From Bacillus massilinigeriensis (lineage in GTDB: Bacteria > Bacillota > Bacilli > Bacillales > Cytobacillaceae): 64,000 bases of DNA. Made by a program: the position numbers and the translations under genes. The notes below the pieces were generated by a model. The model ran no database searches. It was not told where the DNA came from and worked only from the letters and a program-made list of their open reading frames with translations. The stretch is taken from positions 1,332,409 to 1,396,408 of the forward strand of contig NZ_LT630337.1 of the NCBI RefSeq assembly GCF_900117315.1, given 5' to 3'. Positions 56,674-64,000 of this stretch are shown in pieces. Position 1 is the stretch's first letter, and every line of letters starts with the position of its first letter.

Positions 56674-57875
56674 TCCTTACCATCCTTTACAAAGGTTGAA
56701 GCTTCCTCAATAATTCTTTTAGCTACTTCTCTTTTTGATAAAAGAGGCAATTCAATGGCTTGGCCATCCCTTTTAAAAATCGTAACTATATTGGTGTCAG
56801 TACCAAATCCTGCACCCTCTTTTTTCACATTATTAGCCACGATCATATCAGCGTTTTTCTTTTCAAGCTTTCCCTTTGCATACTCTTCTACATGATCCGT
56901 TTCTGCTGCAAAGCCAACTAATACTTGATTTGTCTTGATTTTTCCAAGCTCCATTAATATATCCTTTGTTCTTTCAAGCTCTAGTAATTGTTCACCTGGC
57001 TGCTTTTTCACTTTATAATCAAAGGAAATCTTCGGGCGATAATCAGACACAGCTGCTGATTTAATGATGATGTCCGCATCCTTATACTCATTCATTACAG
57101 CATTGTACATCTCTTCTGCACTTTCAACCTTAATCAATTGAACCCCCTGTGGAGAGTTTATAGAAACCGGACCCGAAATAAGAACTACTTCTGCGCCTGC
57201 TTCAACTGCTGCTTCCGCAACCGCATATCCCATTTTTCCTGTTGAATGGTTGGAAATAAATCGTACGGAATCAATCTTTTCTCTGGTTGGCCCTGCTGTG
57301 ATTACTACTTTCTTCCCTTTTAGGAATTTCTTTGAAGAAAGTTGAGATTCGAGAATTTCCACGATTTTTTCAGGTTCTTCTAATCTTCCCTTACCAATAT
57401 ACCCACAGGCTAAATAACCTTCACTTGGTTCAATAAAGCGAAATCCAAAATCATATAAGGTCTGCATATTTTTTTGCACAGCGGGATTATCATACATATG
57501 AACATTCATAGCTGGAGCAATGAATATTGGAGAGGTTGCAGCTAAAAGAGTCGTCGTTATCATATTATCCGCAATTCCGTTAGCTAGCTTCCCAATCACA
57601 TTGGCTGTTGCAGGGGCAACAAGAATTAAATCCGCCCAATCCGCTAAATCAATATGGGCAACTACCTTTGGATTTTTTTCATCAAATGTATCGGTATATA
57701 CATGGTTTCTTGATAAAGCTTGAAATGTCAGTGGTGTAACAAATTCAGTGGCTGATTCACTTAAAATAACTTTTACAATTGCTCCCTTTTGAGTCAATTT
57801 ACTAGTTAATGCGGCAGCCTTATATACGGCAATTCCGCCAGTTACGCATAATAAAATTTTTTTGCCGTTCAACAT
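56670..57875 (-). CDS. coaBC: Bifunctional CoaBC (phosphopantothenoylcysteine synthase/decarboxylase)
   Basis: 401 residues. Two steps of coenzyme A synthesis from 4'-phosphopantothenate. The N-terminal flavin decarboxylase CoaC (1-190) has VTGGIAVYKAAALTSKL, APATANVIGKLANGIADNM, PAMNVHMYDNPAVQ and the Cys in GYLACGYIGKGRLEEP. The C-terminal synthase CoaB (190-400) has ITAGPTREKIDSVRFISNHS, STGKMGYAVAE and AAAVSDYRP-type KSAAVSDYRPK. It lies 180 nt after the rpoZ stop, following a terminator-like hairpin. Confidence 0.97.
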   Translation of the reverse strand: MLNGKKILLCVTGGIAVYKAAALTSKLTQKGAIVKVILSESATEFVTPLTFQALSRNHVYTDTFDEKNPKVVAHIDLADWADLILVAPATANVIGKLANGIADNMITTTLLAATSPIFIAPAMNVHMYDNPAVQKNMQTLYDFGFRFIEPSEGYLACGYIGKGRLEEPEKIVEILESQLSSKKFLKGKKVVITAGPTREKIDSVRFISNHSTGKMGYAVAEAAVEAGAEVVLISGPVSINSPQGVQLIKVESAEEMYNAVMNEYKDADIIIKSAAVSDYRPKISFDYKVKKQPGEQLLELERTKDILMELGKIKTNQVLVGFAAETDHVEEYAKGKLEKKNADMIVANNVKKEGAGFGTDTNIVTIFKRDGQAIELPLLSKREVAKRIIEEASTFVKDGKE

Positions 57876-57962
57876 GATTTTACACTTCCTCTTCTATCTT
57901 CCTTCTTTTCATTATGCAGGAAATGTCGATTTTTTTCATTAATTTATCCTTAACATCGATTC

Positions 57963-57991
57963 AAAAAAATAAAGGGTCAGTTCCCTTTATT
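57963..57991 (-). terminator. Hairpin after rpoZ
   Basis: AATAAAGGG (57968-57976) and CCCTTTATT (57983-57991) pair perfectly, then TTTTT on the minus strand. Upstream sequence GGGTCTGGTTC (near 58026-58036) could instead pair with the descending arm (GAACTGACCC), giving an alternative fold. Confidence 0.78.
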
Positions 57992-58057
57992 GCTACACCT
58001 GTTATTGTGCACCAAGTGAGAGAACCAGACCCTTCATATTTTATTAATCTTTCGTAA

Positions 58058-58258
58058 TTAATCTTTGGTTATTTTGTAGGTTAGCTTATTTGCATGGATT
58101 TCTTCCAATGCTTGCCCTACAGATTTATGTGATACATATTTCTCAAGCTGAGGTGTGGCCTTTTGACGGAGCTGTCTAGCTCGTTTTGCTGCAACAGACA
58201 CTAGTGAATATTTTGAATCAATCTTTGTTAATAATGAATCAATAGATGGGTATAACAT
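58058..58258 (-). CDS. rpoZ: RNA polymerase omega subunit
   Basis: 66 residues. Small subunit that stabilises the beta' subunit. [20 protein letters not shown] and [20 protein letters not shown] are typical; the central AAKRARQL is the family signature. It begins 2 nt after the gmk stop, the usual gmk-rpoZ pairing. Length agrees with Bacillus omega (67). Confidence 0.97.
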   Translation of the reverse strand: MLYPSIDSLLTKIDSKYSLVSVAAKRARQLRQKATPQLEKYVSHKSVGQALEEIHANKLTYKITKD

Positions 58259-58260
58259 GA

Positions 58261-58884
<624 letters not shown>

Positions 58885-59148
58885 CTACCCTTCATCACTA
58901 ATTTCATCACGATCATTCAAACGGGATGCAACCGTCTCAGGCTGAACGGCTGATAATATAACATGATCACTATCCATAATAATCACAGCACGCGTACGTC
59001 TTCCATATGTAGCATCAATTAATGTTCCTCTTTCTCTAGCCTCTTGAACAATTCTTTTTATAGGTGCTGACTCAGGACTTACAATAGAAATAATTCTATT
59101 TGCTGAGACTATATTACCATAGCCAATATTAATTAATTTAATGGACAT
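58885..59148 (-). CDS. remA: Extracellular matrix regulator RemA
   Basis: 87 residues (DUF370, YlzA). A ring-forming DNA-binding activator of biofilm matrix and osmoprotectant genes in B. subtilis. [40 protein letters not shown] and [20 protein letters not shown] are highly conserved. The Arg-rich positions (R in REAR-like ERGTLI and GRRTR) are those proposed to touch DNA. Lies between yloC and gmk, its fixed Bacillus position. Confidence 0.97.
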   Translation of the reverse strand: MSIKLINIGYGNIVSANRIISIVSPESAPIKRIVQEARERGTLIDATYGRRTRAVIIMDSDHVILSAVQPETVASRLNDRDEISDEG

Positions 59149-59207
59149 GTTTAAACTCCAATCATCAGTTAATTATTTTGACCTTGACAATTATTTTCTA
59201 AACGTCT

Positions 59208-60083
59208 TCATTCAATATTCTGTACCTGCTCCTTTACTTTTTCTAATAGGCTTTTCATTTCAACCACCTCTTGAGCAATGCTTGAATGATTCGCTTTTGA
59301 GCCAATGGTATTTACTTCTCGGTTCATTTCTTGCACTAAAAAGTCTAGCTTTCTACCGATTGGTTCATTGGCAAGTAAGGTTTGCAGAAATTGTTTTAGA
59401 TGACTTTTTAATCTAGTCAGCTCTTCATTGATATCCGATTTATCAGCGAATATCCCAACCTCAGTTAATATCCTGTTCTGATCAATCTCTCCACTTAAAA
59501 ACTCCTGAAGTTTCTTTGTCAGCCTCTCTTGATATTGTAAAACAACCGTTGGCGCAAATTCGGTTAAATGATGAACGATTAGCTCTATTTTTTGAAGCTG
59601 AGCCTCTAGATCCTTTTTTAATGCTTTTCCCTCAATTTCCCGCATATGTATCATTTGTTCGATAGCCTCTTCCAAAGCTTGAGCAACCAGTTCTTCTAAT
59701 TCATCGTTACCTTCATTCTCTTCTTCTATTGAGAAAAGATCTTCCCTATTTAATAAATCCCTATAGGAAACAAAGTCTTGGAGAGCATATTTATTTTGTA
59801 TTTCATTTATGTATTGATAATATTGATCGAGCAATTCCCAATCAACGACTAATTTACGGTGAAAAGCGGCAGAGCCTTCTACTGTGACAAATACTTCCAC
59901 TCGCCCCCGTTTTATTTGTTCAGACATTTTCTTCTTTAATTTATCTTCTATTTTTAACAATTGTCTGGGCATTCGGATGACAAATTCTGAAAAACGATGA
60001 TTTACAGATTTGATTTCAACAGTTACAGAAAAGCTTGCGGATTCCTTTTTACTTCTTCCAAATCCCGTCATACTTAAAACCAA
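59208..60083 (-). CDS. yloC: YicC/YloC family endoribonuclease
   Basis: About 291 residues. YicC-family proteins are endoribonucleases; E. coli YicC degrades the small RNA RyhB and B. subtilis YloC has been assigned to the same family. SMTGFGRSKKESASFSVTVE and IKSVNHRFSEFVIRMPRQL begin the protein. The C-terminal block GRKLDFLVQEMNREVNTIGS then KANHSSIAQEVVEMKSLLEK is the family signature. I favour a TTG start at 60083 (GGATGTG upstream; family proteins begin close to SMTG). An in-frame ATG at 60095 is possible. Confidence 0.93.
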   Translation of the reverse strand: MVLSMTGFGRSKKESASFSVTVEIKSVNHRFSEFVIRMPRQLLKIEDKLKKKMSEQIKRGRVEVFVTVEGSAAFHRKLVVDWELLDQYYQYINEIQNKYALQDFVSYRDLLNREDLFSIEEENEGNDELEELVAQALEEAIEQMIHMREIEGKALKKDLEAQLQKIELIVHHLTEFAPTVVLQYQERLTKKLQEFLSGEIDQNRILTEVGIFADKSDINEELTRLKSHLKQFLQTLLANEPIGRKLDFLVQEMNREVNTIGSKANHSSIAQEVVEMKSLLEKVKEQVQNIE

Positions 60084-60208
60084 TTTATAACACATCCATT
60101 CAATTTATCTTCCATACTTTCGATTCAAGAGATTGTTAGTCACGCCATAAGTTTCATGTGTAGCTAATTGATTCGGATGCTTTCTATAAATCATACCCTT
60201 CTACAAAG

Positions 60209-60243
60209 CAAAAAGGTAATAGAGTACATCTCTACTACCTTTT
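60209..60243 (-). terminator. Terminator of yloB
   Basis: AAAAGGTAATAGAG (60211-60224) pairs with CTCTACTACCTTTT (60230-60243) with one wobble and a 5-nt loop; TTTTTGC follows on the minus strand. Confidence 0.88.
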
Positions 60244-60261
60244 GCATTATAACATAAGTTT

Positions 60262-62940
60262 CTACTTTTTTCTTGCGAAAAGTGAACCTGCTAATAAAAA
60301 AGTTGGAATAGCAGATAATCCAATAATTAATAACCAATCTCTTGCTAATATTGGTACGGTATGGAATATTTGCTGAAGAGGTGGATAATAAATGACAATA
60401 AGCATGAGTAAGACGGATGATAATACACTCCATACTAAGTACTTATTACCAAATGGATTCCTTGAAAATACTGATTTTTCACTTCGACAATCAAACACAT
60501 GGATAAGCTGTGCAATGACGAGGGTTGAAAATGCTACTGTTTGCGCATAAGCGAGATTGTCTGGATTTTGATGGTAAGAAATCATAAAGGCAAATAATGT
60601 CGTTAATCCTATTAGGAATCCCCTTGAAATGACCTTCCAACCTAATCCGCGTGCGAATACTCCCTCTCTTGGGCTTCTTGGTTTTCTTTTCATCACATCC
60701 TCTTCTGGTTGATCTAGTCCGAGTGCCATTGCCGGTAAGCCATCGGTTACTAGATTCACCCATAATATTTGAATTGGGACCAAAGGAAGAGGTAATGCTA
60801 GTAGCATAGCGAATAGCATGACTAAAATCTCCCCTACATTTGAAGCGAGCAAATAACGAATGAATTTACGAATATTTTCATAGATGTTTCTTCCTTCATA
60901 AATAGCAGACTTTATGGTTGCAAAATTATCATCTAATAAGATTAATGAGGATGCTTCTTTTGCTACATCTGTTCCTGTAATTCCCATGGCTACTCCAATA
61001 TCAGCAGCTTTTATGGCTGGAGCATCATTTACACCATCACCTGTCATTGCTACGATATGCCCTCTGTTTTGCAAGGCTTTGACGATTTTTAGCTTATGCT
61101 CTGGTGATACTCGTGCAAATACCGTAACATCTTCTACGATTCCCTCCAGCTCTTCAACAGACATATCTTGTAATTCCTTACCTTCAATCACTTTATTATT
61201 TTTTGATAGAATACCTAGCTGCTTCGCAATGGCCTTTGCAGTGATAACATGATCACCTGTAATCATGACGGTTTTTATCCCTGCTTCCTTACATTCTTTT
61301 ACTGCTGCTTTTACCTCTGGTCTAGGAGGATCTATCATTCCTTGTAAACCAATGATTGTTAAATTTCGCTCTGCTTCCCGATCAACTAACAAAATCGTCT
61401 GAGGAGATATTTCTCTATAACCAATGGCGATTGTTCGCAAGGCTTGAGAGGCTAAACCATTAATTGCCTCTTGAAAGGTTATCTTCATATCATTTGTCAT
61501 AAAATGTTTTTTGCCATCCCAAAGGACCGATTCACTTATTCCAAGTAATACATCTGGTGCTCCTTTTGTAACGACAAAGGTTCTTCCACCTCGGTCTTTA
61601 ACGATCACACTCATCATTTTTCTAGTTGAATCAAAAGGAAATTCATTGATTATTTCATATTCTTTAAGAAGACCTTCACGACTAAAGCCTGCTTTCATGG
61701 CAGCTACGAGCAATGCCCCTTCCGTTGGATCTCCATCAAGAATATAATCCTTCTCCTTTTGTATAATGTCAGCATGATTACAAAGCATCCCAAACATCAG
61801 CAATTGTTGTAATTCCTTATAGTCTTGAATATGAATTTTCCCTTTGCTTTCATGATGAAAATCCCCATGTGGCTGATAACCGACCCCATCTACAGTCCAT
61901 GTTTTCCCACCGCTCCAAAGATGAGTGACGGTCATTTTGTTTTGGGTCATCGTTCCCGTTTTATCAGAACAGATAACAGATGCACAGCCTAAAGTCTCAA
62001 CAGCAGGAAGCTTTCTGACAATCGCATTCTTCTTAATCATCCTCTGAACTCCAAGGGAAAGTGCAACCGTGACAATGGCTGGTAAGCCTTCAGGAATGGC
62101 GGCTACCGCCAAGGAAACCCCAGCAAGAAACATCGTATAAAGATCATGACCTTGAATAACTCCCACTATGACGACTAGAAAGGTTAATAATAATGCAGCC
62201 GTAATCAAGATCTTTCCAAGCTGTTCTAATCTTCTTTGTAAAGGGGTTTCTGTAGTATCTGCTGTTTGAAGCAAGTCAGCTATCTTCCCCATCGCTGTTT
62301 CCATTCCTGTTGCAATAACGACCCCTTTTCCACTTCCTCTTGTGACCATCGTACCCATAAAGGCCATATTTTCCATATCGCCAATACCTAAATCAGATCC
62401 AAGTATTCGTTCAGTTGTTTTTTGTACTGGAATAGATTCACCAGTTAAAGCAGATTCCTCTATCTCCAAGCTATGTGCATCGATAATACGAATATCTGCT
62501 CCTATGCGATCCCCACTTGTAAATTTTAAAACATCACCTATTACTACATCCCTAGAGGCAATTTTTGACCATTTTCCATTTCGTAAAACATGGACTTGCG
62601 GGGCCGATAGTTGTTTCAATGCATCCAAGGATTTTTCAGCCCTTCTCTCTTGATAAAATCCAAGAAATCCATTGATAATTACGATGGCAATAATAGCAAT
62701 AGCATCTATATATTCGCCAAGCAATCCTGAAATAAGTGTGGCACCTAACAGGACAAGAACCATAAAATCTTTAAATTGACTAAAAAATAAGAGTAAAGCA
62801 GACTGCTTTTCCCCTTCTTTTAATTCATTTAATCCGTACTTGTTACTTCTCTCTTTGGCATCATCCTCCGCTAGCCCTGCCGAAAAGTCTGTATTTAAGA
62901 CTTCCTCCACTTCTTGGGTCTTCATCTCATGGAATTTCAT
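60262..62940 (-). CDS. yloB: Calcium-transporting P-type ATPase (YloB)
   Basis: 892 residues. A P2A-type (SERCA-like) Ca2+ pump, linked to sporulating cells and spores in B. subtilis. The N-terminal cation ATPase domain is followed by membrane helices (about 58-95, 250-310 and 680-890). SALTGESIPVQK is the actuator motif. The phosphorylated Asp is in ICSDKTGTMTQNKMTV (about 330). KGAPDVLL lies in the nucleotide domain, and MTGDGVNDAPAIKAADIG marks the hinge. PEGLPAIVTV in M4 carries the Ca2+-site Glu. Divergent from rqcH and alone in its transcript. Confidence 0.96.
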   Translation of the reverse strand: MKFHEMKTQEVEEVLNTDFSAGLAEDDAKERSNKYGLNELKEGEKQSALLLFFSQFKDFMVLVLLGATLISGLLGEYIDAIAIIAIVIINGFLGFYQERRAEKSLDALKQLSAPQVHVLRNGKWSKIASRDVVIGDVLKFTSGDRIGADIRIIDAHSLEIEESALTGESIPVQKTTERILGSDLGIGDMENMAFMGTMVTRGSGKGVVIATGMETAMGKIADLLQTADTTETPLQRRLEQLGKILITAALLLTFLVVIVGVIQGHDLYTMFLAGVSLAVAAIPEGLPAIVTVALSLGVQRMIKKNAIVRKLPAVETLGCASVICSDKTGTMTQNKMTVTHLWSGGKTWTVDGVGYQPHGDFHHESKGKIHIQDYKELQQLLMFGMLCNHADIIQKEKDYILDGDPTEGALLVAAMKAGFSREGLLKEYEIINEFPFDSTRKMMSVIVKDRGGRTFVVTKGAPDVLLGISESVLWDGKKHFMTNDMKITFQEAINGLASQALRTIAIGYREISPQTILLVDREAERNLTIIGLQGMIDPPRPEVKAAVKECKEAGIKTVMITGDHVITAKAIAKQLGILSKNNKVIEGKELQDMSVEELEGIVEDVTVFARVSPEHKLKIVKALQNRGHIVAMTGDGVNDAPAIKAADIGVAMGITGTDVAKEASSLILLDDNFATIKSAIYEGRNIYENIRKFIRYLLASNVGEILVMLFAMLLALPLPLVPIQILWVNLVTDGLPAMALGLDQPEEDVMKRKPRSPREGVFARGLGWKVISRGFLIGLTTLFAFMISYHQNPDNLAYAQTVAFSTLVIAQLIHVFDCRSEKSVFSRNPFGNKYLVWSVLSSVLLMLIVIYYPPLQQIFHTVPILARDWLLIIGLSAIPTFLLAGSLFARKK

Positions 62941-63105
62941 CCGGCGATCACTTCCTCCTCTTATTTAAAAGAGAGTTGTCCTAAACTCACTCTAACCTAA
63001 ACATATTCACACTCGTCCAAAAAAATGCTAAGGGAATTCGCTGTTTTACTCGATTCCTTTTCGTTCTTTTGCTATTCTATTAAGCAGGGAAAAGGTGAGT
63101 ACCTA

Positions 63106-63136
63106 TTGTGGATGAAATTCGAAATCATGTTATATT
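63106..63136 (+). promoter_or_regulatory. Weak promoter candidate for rqcH
   Basis: An extended -10 TGTTATATT (63128-63136) with TTGTGG (63106-63111) at a 19-bp spacer, in the 271-bp gap between yloB and rqcH. Nothing else definite is seen in that gap. Confidence 0.35.
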
Positions 63137-63211
63137 AATGTGGAGTTCCTATGAAAAAACGGAGTCATGAAAAATAGGACAATGTAGTTTAAATAGAAAA
63201 GAGATGTGAAT

Positions 63212-64000
63212 ATGTCATTTGATGGTTTATTTACGAGGGCGATGGTGCATGAGCTCTCTGATACTTTGACGGGTGGACGAATAAATAAAATCCATCAACC
63301 TAATAAAAATGAAGTGGTTATCATTATTAGAGCAGGGGGTAAGAACCATAAATTGCTGCTGTCCGTTCATCCAAGCTATGCACGTGCACAGCTGACCAAT
63401 GAACAGCATGATAACCCCAATGAGCCCCCAATGTTTTGTATGCTGTTAAGAAAACATTTAGAGGGATATATTTTAGAGGGAATCCATCAGGTGGAGTTAG
63501 ACCGAATGATTGTTTTTGAGGTTAGAGGAAGAAATGAAGTAGGAGATATCTCAAATAAACAGCTAATCGTAGAAATTATGGGTCGGCACAGCAATATCAT
63601 TCTAGTTGATAAAATGAAAAATGTGATACTAGATTCTATTAAGCACATTTCATTTGCTGTTAACACCCATCGTGCTATCCTCCCCGGACAGCCCTATATC
63701 TTTCCACCTGCACAAAACAAAGCAAATCCCTTAGAAGCAACAGAAGAGGATGTACTGAAATCGATTGATTTCCATGCAGGAAGGATTGATCGTCAATTAG
63801 TAGAGCAATTCTCTGGTGTTTCCCCACTTTTCGCTAAAGAGGTGTTACACCATGCCGGAATGGCGAACCGCATCACCGTTCCTAAGGCATTTTTAGAGGT
63901 TTTGAGTCCAATTAAGAAAAATCAATACACACCCGTAATCATTTCCAATAACGGAAAAGACCTCTTTTATCTTTTTCCGCTTCAACACATACAAGGCGAA
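63212..64000 (+). CDS. rqcH: Ribosome quality control protein RqcH (N-terminal part)
   Basis: 263 codons, continuing past the window. RqcH (YloA, NEMF/Rqc2 family) binds the stalled 50S-peptidyl-tRNA and adds C-terminal alanine tails. The N-terminal NFACT-N domain contains MVHELSDTLTGGRINKIHQP, FCMLLRKHLEGYILEG and MGRHSNIILVD. The conserved Asp97-Arg98 pair needed for tailing is present in VELDRMIVFE at exactly those positions. In older literature the family is annotated as fibronectin-binding. AGATGTGA precedes the ATG. Confidence 0.96.
   Translation, partial: MSFDGLFTRAMVHELSDTLTGGRINKIHQPNKNEVVIIIRAGGKNHKLLLSVHPSYARAQLTNEQHDNPNEPPMFCMLLRKHLEGYILEGIHQVELDRMIVFEVRGRNEVGDISNKQLIVEIMGRHSNIILVDKMKNVILDSIKHISFAVNTHRAILPGQPYIFPPAQNKANPLEATEEDVLKSIDFHAGRIDRQLVEQFSGVSPLFAKEVLHHAGMANRITVPKAFLEVLSPIKKNQYTPVIISNNGKDLFYLFPLQHIQGE

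Noticed and set aside
60491-60763. Small 90-codon gene inside yloB
   Set aside because: It is an alternate frame of the yloB C-terminal membrane region, with arginine-rich nonsense composition.

Overview
This window is core chromosome from a motile, spore-forming, low-GC member of the Bacillaceae. The gene order matches the Bacillus subtilis segment from yloA to ylxF almost gene for gene, read backwards on the given strand. The proteins (CodY, FapR, Smc, FtsY, PrkC, RemA, SpoVM) are close to their B. subtilis counterparts. I cannot name the species. All genes lie on the minus strand except rpmB (44.5 kb) and the partial rqcH at the right end.

Layout in transcription order, from the right end leftwards. 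Divergent from rqcH is the Ca2+ P-type ATPase yloB, which ends in a strong terminator. Then comes a long run: yloC, remA, gmk, rpoZ, coaBC, priA, def, fmt, rsmB, rlmN, prpC, prkC, rsgA, rpe. It covers RNA turnover, nucleotide and CoA supply, replication restart, translation start, ribosome maturation and PASTA kinase/phosphatase signalling. Next are thiN, the 26-codon spoVM, rpmB on the opposite strand, yloU-fakA, sdaAB-sdaAA-recG, and the lipid set fapR-plsX-fabD-fabG-acpP with a clear FapR operator. After these come rnc-smc-ftsY, ylxM-ffh, rpsP-khpA-ylqD-rimM-trmD, rplS, lepB-rbgA, rnhB-ylqG-ylqH, sucCD, dprA, topA, trmFO, xerC-hslV-hslU-codY, and the start of the fla/che operon (flgB, flgC, fliE, fliF, fliG, fliH, fliI, fliJ, ylxF).

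I found no prophage, CRISPR array, tRNA, rRNA, defence island or biosynthetic cluster, and no wholly new gene system. The unusual material is between genes: (1) a 210-bp MITE-like element between smc and ftsY, with 10-bp terminal inverted repeats and a perfect 8-bp target duplication that contains the smc stop codon; (2) a degenerate array of about twelve ATTCGCGAAA units spaced about 20 bp apart, lying between the ftsY stop and its terminator; (3) a probable decayed repeat remnant separating fapR from plsX; (4) several inverted repeats at promoters. The ylqG-ylqH pair looks like a FliK-like/FlhB-C-like duplicate of the flagellar substrate-specificity switch outside the flagellar operon.

Start sites were chosen from Shine-Dalgarno spacing and family alignment from memory. 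Several genes (flgB, fliG, fliI, rimM, smc, def, probably yloC) appear to start at TTG. No database search was possible.
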